This document shows positions 1 through 12,852 of a stretch of DNA of 64,000 nucleotides, piece by piece. Every line of letters begins with the position of its first letter. Within the stretch, counting starts at the first letter, position 1. The position numbers were made by a program, and so were the translations under genes. The notes beneath the pieces were generated by a model. That model was not told the origin of the DNA. It saw only the letters and a program-made list of their open reading frames with translations, and ran no database searches. Source of the stretch: Bryoerythrophyllum caledonicum (taxonomy: Eukaryota; Streptophyta; Bryopsida; Pottiales; Pottiaceae); contig OZ020516.1 of NCBI GenBank assembly GCA_963971425.1, positions 37,870,199-37,934,198 of the forward strand. Reading direction: 5' to 3'.

Positions 1-3000
1 GATGGATATGCACGGCTATGTCAAACGAGCAAACTTTCTGTGGAGGGTTGTACCTACCTAGGCGACCTTGTCTATCATGTTCGACAGTTATCTTCTTCAG
101 TAGCCGTTATTCTGGGATTGTATTCCATTGGGTTGAAATTTTGCAGTGACGCAGTGGATTTTGATACGGCAAGTCTCGAGTTGCTCAAAGACGGAGCAGC
201 ACTTATGGAGAGCTGTCTTCAGCAAGAGAGAGAAGAGGACAGACGAAAGCATACCTTCAGCATTCTAAAAGCTTTCGAGATGGTCAAGAAACACTCATCG
301 AAGTATATACAGGGTGCATGGGGCTCTTTTGTTGCTGAGAAGAAGGCAGCCACCAGCGCAGATTCTAGTAAAGTCAGTTTCCATTCCGCATTTCGAAGAG
401 TCCTTCACCTTTGGTATATGTTGCTTAGAAGAGCCTCGGGCTACAGGGGGTTGACTCGTGAAGAAGAGTTCATTCTGAAACAAAGTTGGAGTGTGGCTTC
501 GGCTCCCGTCGTATCCCTTCTGCGAATGTCCTTGATGTTACTGCAAGGCGTAGAAGACTGTGTACAGTGTATTGATTATCTACTGAAAAGAGGCAGCCTG
601 CAGATTGACGAATTGCGATGGATTATGGCTTCAGCGTCGAACATGGGGATTCAGATGTATAATAACAAGGATTATGAGTCTGCATACCACCCTTTTAGAG
701 TCGCTTATGATGCTGCATGGGCTAGGATTGAAGTGACCATGAAGCAGACCTTGCCGCAGCAAGCAGATAATCAAGTCAGTGACTTCATGTTGGACTGCTC
801 TAGCAAGTGTGTGACTCTTGCAGATTCTCTCAAGCGTAGCGGGAAGAATGCGGCATGTTTCGAAGTATTAAGTGATGGATTATCGCGCTGGGCTACAATT
901 CACTCGACGTTGCAGCCTCATCTCACAAATGCTCCCAGCTCCCTTGTGCAGTCATGGGTCAGAACGCTACACTCTGAGGGTTCTGCAATACGCAAGTCTG
1001 GCACTCAGGAGTACTTAGGCCTACACAGCTTTTTGAAAATTAGATGTCAAGCCTTGCATCGTCGTACGATAGGGCTCCTACTGGAAGAGGAGCTGTTAGT
1101 ACTCCACGAATTGGAATCCCAGGGACTAGATAGTGTTCAATCTGTGAAGGAGGAGAACTTGCAAACTCTTCTAGATGATATGTACTCGGTGGACGAATTT
1201 CCTGTCGAACGATGTAGGATACTCTTGGAGAAAGGGAGGCTTGCTCGGTTGAAGGGGGAATACGATTTTACATCCTTTTCACAGGTGATCAGTGTCTTAG
1301 GTACGATCCTAAAGGAGATGCTGGAGAACGTCGCAGATGCAACACAAATTGCAAACGTCGAAAATCAACTCGCAATGGCGTACTGTGCGCAAGCATTCTG
1401 TGCGTACGAACTAGACCCAGCTCAGCAGGATTATCTTGACAGTATCTTTTCAGCTCTATCTGTCTGGGAAGTTTCGGCAAGAGCGGAGCGGACCTGGATT
1501 TGCCTTGATACAAATGGAGATGCTCGGATGCTTGGGCAGACTGCATGCTGTGGAGTATCATTGCTGCGTATGCTTCTCAGTGTAAATGATCTGATGGCAC
1601 TGAAAGGATATTCTCTTGTCCAATATAGGGTCCAGCAGCTCATAGTTTCTCTCCTCTCTCCAACGCGTTTGGATTCTGGTCCTAAGATTTTTTCATCCGT
1701 GTGGGCAAACGCACGATTTAGTCATATATTATGTCCAGTGCCATATCCTTCAGGGTTCTTCTCCTTATTGACACAAAAATTAGGGGTTGACGGTAACTCT
1801 ATGCAATTCTGGGAGGATTGTGCTCGCCTATGTCCAGGCAGTTTACTTGATGCTCAACTACGATTCATGTATCAGAATACGAATGTTTGTAAAGCAGGAG
1901 ATTGCTGTAAGGCATTTGAAGTTCTAGAGAAAACTGCTGTCTCTTTACTTCGGACCACCCCAAAATCGTCGGCAGGTTTGTCCAAGGTGGCAGCTCTCTT
2001 CTACATATTGGCTGAGCATGCGTTGGATGAAGGGAAGCTAAGAGTGGCATGCAAATATGCTAAGGAGGCATTGAATCTTAGACTCCGGCTTGTGAGTCGT
2101 ACGTTTCATTCGAAGTACAAGGGAGGTGTGGCCACTGTTTCTGACAATGATTCTGTTGAAATTGAAGCTGCCGATGAAAAGAAGAACGCAGGCAGGCTAC
2201 ACGTTCTGGACTCGGTTGCTACTCGTGCATGGTCTAAGCTGTCAACTCATTCAAAACCAGTGGACTTAGAACCAAATCCATGGCGAGTTCTGGGTGATTA
2301 TGTTGAAAGTCTGATGCAGATCGGTGTAGTTAGTGAAAAAATGGGGGCAGTGGATGACGCACTTGCCAGTTTTTCTGAGGGCTTCTTCGTGTCTTCAGCT
2401 CAGAACCTGCCGTTGGCACGAGCTGCCTTCAAGTCTTGCTTGGGTAAGATATCTGTTCATTTGACTTTGTATCTTGTCGTGTAAAAAATGATTTTTTTTT
2501 CCGAGGAATTTCTCTTTCATTAGAAATGCGCAACGCATGATTTCGTACTCGCTGGCATATTGGAGGCTAAGTCACTTCTGATACTGGTATTGCAGGCGAG
2601 GTGCAACGTAAGCGGCATCATTGGGAAACCGCCCAAAGGGAGCTGATTCTTGCTAAAGTGGAATTTGAAAACTTGGAGAGTGCTTTGGTATGCAGCTGCT
2701 GTTGCCTTACTGGTAAGGCTGTTGTACTTCTTCGGCTTGGTGACTTAGCACGACGCTGCAGGCAAGGTGAAAACCCTGTACTAAGCGAACTTATACGCCA
2801 GCACGATGCCTTGCCCTCCTACATGGCTTCTCAAGAGACACTGACTGCCATCTTGAGAACAGTCAACGAAGGCTGTGAGTGTATCGGTTGTATATATCCT
2901 GAACGGAGCGATGGGGATACGCACAAGATGCCCGTATCAACGAAGCTTGTTGTAGTCAGCAGTAAATCCGCGGTAGAATCTGAGAATCTCGAGGTGATCC

Positions 3001-6000
3001 TTATTGACTCTGAGCCAGAATCAGTTGAGGTGGATTTGACAGCTTCTTTTTCAAACTTGAAGTTGACGCAGAACGAGAGTAAATTATGTGATTCAAAGTT
3101 ACCGGTGAGGAGGAACAGTAGGCGAAAGCCTAACGGTGATACTATTCCCGTCCAGCAGAAGAAATTGATGGGGAAGCCTTCAACTAGGAGTAGGAAACCT
3201 ACTACTCAGGAGCATGAAGTTACGCAACCTGATGCATCAACGGGAGTTGCTCCAGTTGTGAAACCAGTGAATGCAGGAAAAGTCGTGAGGAAGAGAACAT
3301 TGATAAAGAAGTTTAAGGCTGAGGATCAAGATGTCCCTATGGTGGACTCCAAGCTAGATGAAATCCTTCCCGCTGAGGTGGATACACAGGATTCTGGCGT
3401 GAAATTTATTCCTGGCAGGAGGGAGCTAATATCGTGTGCTGTCAGACGAGCTTTCCTCGCTTCGATGGATGAATGGACAGCATTCAAGTGGGTCAAGCAT
3501 TGCCACCAACAGCTGGCTCGAGTCAACATTCAGATTGGGAAGCATCGTGTTGAAGTGGGAGATCTTGACAAGGTGGTCGAGATGTTTGAGCATGCTTCGT
3601 TTCTACTTGGAATTCAGGTTGGCCTACTATTACCGTGTTCAGACTATGCATCCTACTCCTTCATGGATCAGGGTAAAAGCCTCTTCCCAATGGAGGAGGC
3701 TGCATTATTCTACCACAAATCTCTTCTTCAACTCCAAAAGATTCAGTCGAATGGAGGCGAGGGTGTTCACAGGGAAAACGTCTTGCCGATGAACTGGCTC
3801 GTTCATGCTTACAGTCTCTCTACTGAAGTACCCCCCCTCCTTCGCAAGATTTCAAGACTGCTCTCTATCCTCCATGTGCCAATTGCATGCGGGGGTCTTG
3901 GCCTGCTTCACAACCTGGACTCTGCTTGTATGAGGGAACGAGCTGCATTCTTTCATCAGGTCTCGATTGGTGCCGGAAGTAGACAGCAGCATCTGGCTGT
4001 GTTGGATTCAAAATTGCTGAGTCTTGCCTCCGGGATAGAGGGACCTGAGTACTTAGCTTTCCAGAAATGCTTTTTGGAACTGCAGGAGGCCCTTGCCGTG
4101 GCCCCCTTGGAGCTTCGAACTGAAGAACTGTCTATTAGAGAATTAGTGAAGGGCCTTCCTAGTGATACACTATGCTGTGTCAGTCTTGTGGAAAGAGAAC
4201 AGGCTGCTCTCGTAAAACAGAAGGAGCTTCCGGCTGGCCCTCAGTCAGCCGATATTCTCGTGTGGGTTCTTAGCACCCGATACTCAGGCACTGATGGACA
4301 GTTAACAGTCCTACTGCCAGCAAATCCCCTTATTGATGGTGAAAAGCATCTTTCAGAGATGCCTGGAACAGCATGTCCTTACAACCTTGATGAATCAGAG
4401 GGCTTGAAACTTCCTTCTGCTTCAACAAGTACCCAGGCGCTTTCTAACAGTCGAAGAACCAGATTTCGGACATCGTTACAAGGCATTGCTAGCGCCTTCA
4501 CGTCAATCTTGGAAGAAAGCAGGTTATCAACCTCAGGAGATTATGATATAGACACCGTTGAGGAGAAAATGCAATGGTGGCGTTGGAGGTTGTCACTAGA
4601 TACCCGCCTTCTACAACTTCTCAATTCAATGGAGAATACTTGGCTTGGCTCTTGGAAATGCCTGCTTGTTGCTGAACCCGCTTCGTCATCAATTCAAGAA
4701 CGTTTACAAATCTCCTCCGAGGAACTTGGCTGTTGGCTTAGATCTTCATACGGAGTCCGTCAGCAGGGCAATGCTCACTGGAACACCTATGATGCTCTCG
4801 TGCGAATGTTGCTGCAAGGCCTGAGAAGCCTCAGTGATGATCAAGTTAAGGAGGGTATATCGATACTACAGAAATGGATTGAAGGTTTCCTTGATCAGGT
4901 ACAAGATTCGAAGCCTCTGTCAAAGCATGGTCGCAAGAAAAAAGGAACTGATACTTTTGGCGAAGAAATCTGCGCTGAGGCGTTAGATCGGTTCCACAAA
5001 GCGTATCAGAATCTCGTGCAGTCACATGAGTACAAGAACCTTCAACATAGAGGAGATCCGTGTGCTGATGTTCCTGGTAGTAGGCGGACAAGAAAACATA
5101 AACAAGAGACGTCAGCGAGAGCTTGCGCAGAACCTGGGGGTGGGGCTGGCATTGACCTGGTTGGAACTGCACGAAAATCATTAACTCTTGTATTGGACTC
5201 GGAATTGCAAGGTCTACCATGGGAGAGTTTGCCTGTGCTGCGGGGATTCGAGACTTATCGCATGCCATCAGTAGGTGGCATTCGGGCTCTGCTTGTTCAC
5301 CAGCAGCTAGCCTCTTCAAATATTTCGAACATGCTGACCAATGACAGTGACGGACAAGCAGGTTCTCAGGTACTCAAGAGCAAGGCATTGAGTGCAAGCT
5401 CTGTTGCAGAACCTTGTGTTAATCCATACAATACTTATTATGTGTTAAATCCAAGTGGAGATCTTGCGAAAACGCAACAAGCGTTTGAGGACTGGTTCAA
5501 AGAGAACCTGGGATGGGAGGGTAAAGTTGGCCAAGTACCAACTATTGAAGAGTATGTGGCAGGCCTCCAGAAGCATGACCTCTACACCTATCTTGGACAT
5601 GGCAGTGGTAATAGCACTTAACCTACCCCGTAGCAGTCTGCTCCGCTTCGTTTCAAATGGACATACCTCTCTTAAATATGATATTAGATGGCATCTAGAT
5701 GAACCTAGTATTCTCATTTCGTCGGGCGTATGTTCGCTTCTGTGTTGGTTCTGATTTGGCAGTCGTTTTGTGCAGGGGATCAATATCTGCCAGAAAGATT
5801 CGTCCGAAGACTGGATCGTTGTGCAGCTGCTCTGCTTATGGGTTGCAGCAGTGGTCGCTTTTCTCCTAGAGGGGACTATGAGCCTGTTGGTGTACCACTT
5901 TCGTACCTCATAGCTGGATGCCCTGCTGCCATCGCCAACTTGTGGGATGTGACCGATGGCGACATTGATCGCTTTAGTCGGTTTCTTCTGCACAAATGGC

Positions 6001-6278
6001 TTGGAACGCCTAATGATGTTGATATGGTGACACTTGAGCCGAAAGTTGAAAATGCAATCGACGAGGGAGTAAGTAAGAAAACGGGTGGTAATGTAAAGAA
6101 TGTGATCAAGAGCAAGAAGCAATCCGACGCGACTAAAGCAAGCGATGGCGAGACGCGGTCGAGGATGGGCTCTTTTATTGGGGAGGGCAGAGATCTTTGC
6201 CGATTGCCCTACCTAATTGGCGCCTCTCCTGTTTACTATGGAGTGCCCACCAGTATTATCAGAAGGGAAGCCCAGTAA
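1..6278 (+). CDS. ESP: Separase (peptidase C50), 5' end outside window
   Basis: Separase is the cysteine protease that cleaves the cohesin kleisin subunit to release sister chromatids at anaphase. The reading frame is open from base 1, so the start lies upstream. Exons: 1-2443, 2596-5607 and 5776-6278. The introns are GT-AG, both phase 1, and join in frame (codon GGC across the first, GGG across the second). About 1,985 residues are visible; Arabidopsis separase is about 2,180, so a few hundred residues are probably missing. The N-terminal part is helical repeat-like. A basic low-complexity linker lies near 3100-3310. The C-terminal protease is clear: LDSELQGLPWESLPV near 5195, the catalytic His in YLGHGSG (codon 5598-5600), and the catalytic Cys in LMGCSSG (codon 5844-5846), followed by the conserved GCPAAIANLWDVTDGDIDRF. 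The His and Cys are on different exons. Identification is secure; the splice sites are my reading. Confidence 0.95.
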
Positions 6279-7261
6279 GCATGTGCTTAATTTGCATATC
6301 GATATGCAATCGGGTCGACCCGCACCGAGTTTACTACATGGAGGAACTGAACAAGGGTTGCGATTCTGAGCACAAAATCGCTCATGGCCCGAACTTGTAG
6401 CGGATGTTTCGTCTGTGGAAGCGGTTACCTACCAGGTAATGCAATTTCAGTCACATTCGTTTTGTCCCTTACAAGTCTCTTGCTTCAATTTGGTGTGTTG
6501 GTAATCATTTGAATTAAGGCCTTTTGATGCCTATCATCGTTTCCGGAACGTTACTTGATGCCAGAACCTAAAAATCCAAGTTACGTTATTCATTCTGATC
6601 AAAGTCTTGGTTGCTTGCAGACGTCAACCATACTTTTTCCAACATGAAAATTTTCAGAGGCTCCTTCGCCCTTTGTAAATGGGATGACTGCTTCCACGAT
6701 CGCAGTGTACCATAGTGTAACATAGCGCAAGTCACTCTCCGTAATCACTTTTTTAGCCGAGTGAGCAGCTGAGAAAACTACTGTGGGAGAGAATCCGAGT
6801 CTAGCTTCTTCCAGTACAAGCTGTTCACTTGCTGCACCCATTCATCACAAGGTAATCAATCACCTTCAGAATACATCTTGGTCCTGCATTTTACAACTTA
6901 CGTGAAATAACTCATCCCTAGCTTGCTTTGGCATCTCGAAACGTAGTCGTTTGTCGTTGCCTTCTTCTAAGGGTTAAAGTCTCTGCCCCAACAAGCAACC
7001 GGATGGACAAAATGCAAGCCTCCTTGCGACAAGGATGTGGTCTGGTAGTTGTTCCATAAGCATTGCGGCTCGACACGCAATGAATCGGTACAAGTAGGGG
7101 GGTTGGAGGCTAATATGATACGCAGCTGGGTGCTCAGCACAGAGCGAACTATTCTTTCGCCTTTTACTAAAGAATACCGTGCGCTGGGTACACTTTCCGG
7201 CATACCCCATTTTTTGGATTGCTCCTCACGGAGCCCACCAATTAACACCTAATCGGAAACA
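6279..7261. other. Separase 3' flank, no supported gene
   Basis: Mixed-composition sequence after the separase stop, probably including its 3' UTR. Two reverse-strand open frames (80 and 93 codons, around 6599-6841 and 6967-7248) resemble nothing I recognise and have no supporting splice or promoter signals. Confidence 0.4.
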
Positions 7262-7661
7262 CCACACTGAATTAGACACTTAAAGACGATGTTAGTACTG
7301 TAACAACATCGATCTACACTGAAAATGATGTTAAGTGTGTGCACACTGTATGATTTGTTGGAAGCGCTGTAGTTTATGACTTTTGATGAAGATTTTCCCA
7401 CTGAATTTGATACTTAATGTCGATGTAATGGGCACCATTGATCTACACTGAAAATTATGTTAAGTGTATCCACAATGTAAGATTTGTTGGAAGCGCTCTA
7501 GTTTATTACTTTTGATGAAGAGTTTTACCAAGAGCACGATTATCTATATGGATCATTGTAGACATTGTCACATTTGTTGGTAAAAATATTCATCAAGAGT
7601 TAAACTTATAGCATTTATAAGTCAATTATTGTGGATATACTAAACATCATTTTTGGAGTAG
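7262..7661. repeat. 136-bp tandem duplication within a foldback element
   Basis: Two imperfect copies of a unit lie head to tail, 7262-7397 and 7398-7533. Both contain GATCTACACTGAAAAT, GATTTGTTGGAAGCGCT and ACTTTTGATGAAGA. The outer right end near 7634-7661 (TGTGGATATACTAAACATCA) is roughly the inverse of the segment starting at 7438, giving a foldback about 0.35 kb long. Related sequence with the same TGTTTAGTGTA word forms the element at 52345-52566. Confidence 0.55.
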
Positions 7662-8099
7662 TAGTAGTCAGATATCTCACACAAAGTACCTCGTTGGATC
7701 AGTCGATACATTATTGACATTTTGGGATGGTGACACTAGTACCTCAGCTGACAATTATAATTGAACAAGTGTATTAGAATTTTTTACAATACTCTAACTT
7801 TTTTTGTGTTGCATTATTGGTTCAAATGAATATGAAAGGGGAAGTAGTTCCATGCTCCACTCCTCTGTCCAGTGGGCTTTTGAGTGATGGTGGTACGAAC
7901 AGACACTTTATTCACGCAGGCCATCCTTTCGGTGACTGGTGTTCTTATTATTATTATTATTCAAATGAATACTGAACTTGGTGTTTCTAGTCTTAATAGA
8001 TTCTAAACTTGGCATTTGGGGCATATTCAAGTACATTGAATCTAGCATTTTGGATCTAATATTCAAGTACACTAAAGTTTCAAGATCAATCACTTGAAA

Positions 8100-8425
8100 T
8101 TTGCACTCAAGGTCCCACGTTAAATTGGAAATACCAATGCTATACTAAAGGTTGTAGCCTTAGTATTTCCCTTCTTAATAAACACTACATCAAAGTCTCT
8201 AGCTCTAGCATTTCAAGCCCTAATATTTCAGTACACTAGAGTTTTGAATTTTAATATTTAAATTAGCTCCATTAAAAATTGCTCTAAAGTTTCCAACACC
8301 AAACTGGAAACACCAACAATACACCAAGGGTTGCAGCCTTGGCATTATTGGTCCTTATAAACCCTTAGGTGTATAGCTCTAGTACTTCCAGGCCTAACTT
8401 CAAGTATACGATAGTAAAGTTTTGA
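8100..8425. repeat. Diverged tandem duplication, about 180 bp unit
   Basis: The blocks around 8100-8250 and 8280-8425 align in order: AAATTGGAAATACCAA with CAAACTGGAAACACCAA, AAGGTTGTAGCCTTAG with AAGGGTTGCAGCCTTGG, TAGCTCTAGCATTTCA with TAGCTCTAGTACTTCCA. Related phrases begin near 7970, so this is an old AT-rich tandem array. A short TTA microsatellite lies just upstream, near 7947. Confidence 0.5.
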
Positions 8426-9898
8426 GTTAATTGTTTTATATAGTTAAAACTATGTAATTCAAAACTTTATAATTACTCAAAAAGGGTCAATTGTTAACTC
8501 TTTATAATTGTAACATCCAAGTTCATGTAATTGAAGTTTCCAAATCCAATAGTCACAATCGCTATAATAAAAGTTGGAGCCTTAAAGCTTAATATTCCTA
8601 CATTAAAGTTTAAAGTACATTTTGAACCCCTAAGGAACCATGGCTATGTTTCACCAAAACAATTCAAAAACCATTTCTCTAATATGAGATGCTATGAAAC
8701 TCATTTAAACATTTTTTAACTAATTTTTACCATAGGATCTTGAAGTTTACTACCACAAGAAGACATTTGTATTTTTTATAAACTTTGACGATGCGGATTG
8801 TAAGATACACGCATTTCAAGAGTGCAATATACTTCTTTTGTTCCTGTATGGACAGGGTCAACATACTTTCACTCAAGATAATGCCATAATATTTCACTAG
8901 ACATTGGAAATATTTAGAGTACCATACTTTATCTTGTGTTAGGTCATTTCATGCCAAAAGTAGCTTAGGTAAGGATAAGGCCTTGCAATGACTAAGAGTA
9001 TAGAATGCAACCACTTTCTTAACAAAGCAATCTATTTCATAGATTTGTTTTTGGGGGATTCACAATCCAAACGGTAAAAAAAGCATCATGCTCTCTTTTA
9101 TTTATATAAGAGGAAAATAACTTAATAAAAAAGTAAAATTTTCAATTTCTATACATTTTCAAGGTAAAATTGTGAGGTTTGCCAGGAATCTTCCTTCACT
9201 ATTGCCAGCCAAAAAAATGCACCATTGACTTCTATAATACTACTATACAACACCTTGCCGAGCTACTCCAAAGTCCAACTTCTGATGTTTGAAGCACCAT
9301 AACTTTCTTCCTAGAAATCCAAAAAAAAAGAAGGAAATGTTTTCTTTGAAGTTAATATGTAATCCAATCTTTAATAAGAGTCTTCAAAGTTAACATTTAG
9401 GATTAGATTATTAGGAACTTGCCCAAACTCGATTTGTACCTTGTAGATACAAAGGATCCTTTAGGAGTTAATTTCACTTAGGTAACAACTATGTGATAGT
9501 CAGTTGAGAAACTTTGGAGTAGATCAACTTATGATTTCAAATACGACGGGTTTCACTTGATAGTATTTCTGTGGTGATACATATGATAATTAAAGTCCTC
9601 AAATAAGGTGCATGTTATCATTGTTAATATAATGTATTTTAAAATTAAAATGGTGAACATGTATAAAAGGGACTGTAAGTATTGTAGGTTGCTCTACATA
9701 GCATAGCCCACATTGAATAATGTTTGTATTAAATTGAATCATCTATGTGTTTAAAAATATTACGAGGTTTTGTGGAATATAGTTTAGTTTTGAAAAAAAA
9801 TCATTACTATATTTAGACTTTGTTGTGGTATTGTATTTTCCATGTACCAATGATTTTGGTTGCTATTTTTAACTATTTTATTCCATTAAAAAACCTTT
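8426..9898. other. AT-rich intergenic DNA, nothing recognised
   Basis: No open frame above noise, no RNA gene and no clear repeat end seen in this stretch. Confidence 0.5.
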
Positions 9899-10236
9899 CT
9901 CAAGACGGGACTGGTGTGAATTTAGTGTTTGTTCATTCTCTTGTCTAAGCCTGTAGCCACAAGACATAGATTAGTGTAATAGAACTACCCCCCATTTTGA
10001 GAGTAAACACTTTTCTATACTAAGTACTTATCTAATTTCTTACTAAGTGCCTTAGAGACAATTGACATGTCATCTCCCCCAAGAGCCTTGAGGATACACA
10101 TGCAACGAGGTCTTGAGATCCCCTACCCTAGTTTAGGTGGACTATGGTGGTAGGCACCAAGCTCGCAACGAGACTTGAACTCACAATGGCCTGTTGGTGT
10201 GCCATGATCCAAACCACCACACAAAGCCAAGGTGCC
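9899..10236 (-). mobile_element. tRNA-derived SINE, copy 1
   Basis: Read on the minus strand, the element starts GGCACCTTGGCTTTGTGTGG, then has an A-box-like segment (GTGTGGTGGTTTGG) and a B-box-like segment (GTGAGTTCAAGTC), as in RNA polymerase III SINE heads. The body (CACCATAGTCCACC... and ...AATGAACAAACACTAAATTC) is shared with copies at 35220-36319 and 50818-51743. There is no coding capacity. Retrotransposed by LINE machinery in trans (family knowledge). This copy is uninterrupted and serves as an approximate empty-site reference for the other two. Confidence 0.65.
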
Positions 10237-10679
10237 TTTTCTTTCTTAATTCTTGGCTCACTAATGTCTAGTATTTTTCAATGAATAATTATAATTATTA
10301 TTGAAATTTTAATTAAAAATATCGATAAAGTTTGTTGTGTAGCTTCTTCAAATCTAGCTAGCACCTAGGTAATATATGTTTACCAATCTATTGTCTGCTA
10401 TGTAATAATACTAAAAAAAACCTTGCAAACCTAAATTGCTTTCTAAATCATACATACCACTATGTAGAGAATTTATGAGGGCCCTTTTGTTGTCTAATCT
10501 AAAGCAGCTCATTCTAAACGATAAAGAAAAATCCATGAAAGGAAGAAAAATTTAATTATGAATTGCTTATACAGTCAATCCATTACAAGAGCATCTATAC
10601 CAACAACTATTTTATGCATGACATGAGGGTTGAGTTTTGTAGAGGGGGTTGACAATCATACTACCAAAATCATAATCTA

Positions 10680-10790
10680 CGCAGTGAACCACGCAACGAT
10701 CAACCACATAGTCAATTGTGCAGTGAACTACAGAAACGTTGCAATCAACCGCGCAGTTAATTGTGCAATCAACTGTGCAGTGAATCATGT
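10680..10790. repeat. Short degenerate tandem repeat
   Basis: Recurring phrases CAATCAACCGCGCAGT, CAATCAACTGTGCAGTGAA and GTCAATTGTGCAGTGAA, about 20 bp apart, form a small degenerate array with no coding potential. Confidence 0.5.
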
Positions 10791-11823
10791 TATCTTTTTC
10801 TTTTTGTAGATTGTAATATAAAAACTACATTAAATGGTTGGACTCATGCGTTGCAAAGCAAGCACCAATTGCTAGTTATATTGTAAACAAATAAGTTTGT
10901 TGTAATGAGGAACTTATTGTTACAATGAAATGTATGTTATAACAAACAGGGTTGTCATAGAGGGACTTGATTGTACATATCTTAATGAAATGGAGCTAAT
11001 AAATTCTTTATCTTAATTGTTTTCAAACTATTTCTAAAAAACCAAAGTTCATCTTCCAACTCCAAGTAGATTGTGTTCTATGAAAATATGAAATTTTGTC
11101 ATTTGATACTTCACACCTTTTTTCCATAAATGCACATTTTAAATGCAACTTTAAATTTGGATTTGGTATCAAAACAAAAAAGTCAACAAAAATATTAAAA
11201 GGATCATATCCAATTTCTTACTTTGAAGGTTGTATATATAACAGCACCTCCACCAACGGACGGTGCCTCGTCATTTCTGTCGGGGCTGCCATGCTGCTCA
11301 GGCTTATTGCCCCAGTCGAACGAGATCGGGTGTATTAGCCACCAAGATGGCATACATCAATGATATACAAGTCGCACATCAAAGTTTTGTGAGCAGCGAG
11401 CTATTCTTGTGCTTCCACATAGAAGCATGGGAATGGCTTGGCTAGGTTTACCTCAATCTCACCACCGAACACCAATTTCTCTTCTAGCATCATTCTTCCT
11501 TTGCGCTTCACATACGAGTTCTCAACATTTTTTCCCTAATGTTTTTCTTGTTTTGCTTTGTCGATTGGTGGCTTCTCCAAAACCTAGGAAGCTCAAGTTT
11601 TGGGTCTCTTTGGCGGAGAGTACTAGGGACTAAAAACAAGTTTTTGTGTTTGAATCACTCATGTCTTGCTTGTTGCTAATCTCTTTAACTTGACGTTCTC
11701 AACTGCAAGAATTATTCTTTTGCACACATTGTGTACAACAACTAAATTCATTAGCAACTTCAACCAAAATTTTAGTTGGTGGTAGGTGAATCCATTAGCA
11801 ACTTTCATTTCTTAATCCTTTAA
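10791..11823. other. AT-rich intergenic DNA
   Basis: No supported gene. A TATATATAA stretch near 11233 precedes short open frames (11263-11633), but none resembles a known protein. Confidence 0.4.
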
Positions 11824-11936
11824 GGTTGAGTTGGCTATGGCAGATGAAATATCTACAAGTGTGGTAGATGATATTCTTCAAAATCTATTATGTTTGTAAA
11901 TTTGACCATCACTGATTAGCCATAGCCAACCCAGCC
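11824..11936. repeat. Small foldback (113 bp)
   Basis: The left end GGTTGAGTTGGCTATGG and the inverse of the right end, GGCTGGGTTGGCTATGG, differ at three positions. Size and structure fit a miniature inverted-repeat element or a chance hairpin. No target duplication was identified. Confidence 0.4.
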
Positions 11937-12429
11937 TGAAAGAGATAATAGGCCTAAGATACCTCATGAATTAATATCCTTTACCTCGTGTTGTTCACCT
12001 ACTTTTAATTAGGGTAGGATTCAATACTCATTTGTCAATTGCTTAATTTCAATTCAAGGTTTTCAATTGGTTATTCAAGTTTCAAGACTCAACATTTTTT
12101 TCTCATGATTTTCTTGTTGTGCTTTGCCGCTCCAGGATAGATCCTTATTGCTTATGCAATGTCTTCATTGTTTCCTCCTAGTTGCACATTTGAATTCCGA
12201 TGGCAGTAGATCGATGTCAACGTAAAATTATTTGTCGGAATCATATCATTTTGATGCAGCTACATTGTTTGAGACTTGCATACTAAATTCAAATACTTGT
12301 ATGTATTTTGTAAACAAGTACTTTTCTAATTTTCTAATTCCTTATTTTTTAGGATTTAGGAATCTCTTTGTTCAAGGTTATTGCGTTTGTAGGTGGATAC
12401 TCTATTTCTATGGCTTTGAAGAAGAATAG

Positions 12430-12852
12430 CCTGAAATAGAAGATATTGTCACTTCTCCAATGCAGCCTATTGGAAAGAATAAAGCAAAAGCAATTGCCTT
12501 GTTGGATATTGAGTCCAAAAAGTAGGAGACTGAGTTTGCAAAGACTGCAACTGATATGGTTGCCACGAGTATGCAAAAGGTTGCAGTTTTAAGAGAAGTT
12601 GTTGATTTGCAACTATTGACAATACCACTAACCAATTTTGAGTCTGATGTTGTGGAGTACATCAAGCTACACAATGCTAAGGTCTTTCAGGACTTGCATA
12701 GTTCTTTACAGCCACCTCCATGTCAACCTGGCGTCTTTAGTAGTATGACTAGGTCCATCAAAGTTGTAATAAAATATTGGAACTTCAAAAGAAAGAATAA
12801 TATTGTAAAGGATCTATTAAATACATGTCATTCAAAAGAAGTTGAAGCTTAG
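12430..12852 (+). pseudogene. Transposon-associated NAM-like C-terminal domain relic
   Basis: The frame beginning around PMQPIGKNKAKAIA, followed by a stop and then an open 98-codon stretch (12556-12852: AKTATDMVATSMQKV, LLTIPLTNFES), has the layout of the NAM-associated/Myb-like accessory proteins carried by plant DNA transposons: a 'RP-G-KAAK' basic motif, a helical segment, then a short hydrophobic 'LLTIP' motif. It lacks a start and has an in-frame TAG, so it is a relic. The assignment is by pattern only and could be wrong. Confidence 0.35.

Noticed and set aside
6599..7248. Two reverse-strand open frames downstream of separase
   Set aside because: No recognisable domain and no supporting signals; likely chance frames in the 3' flank.
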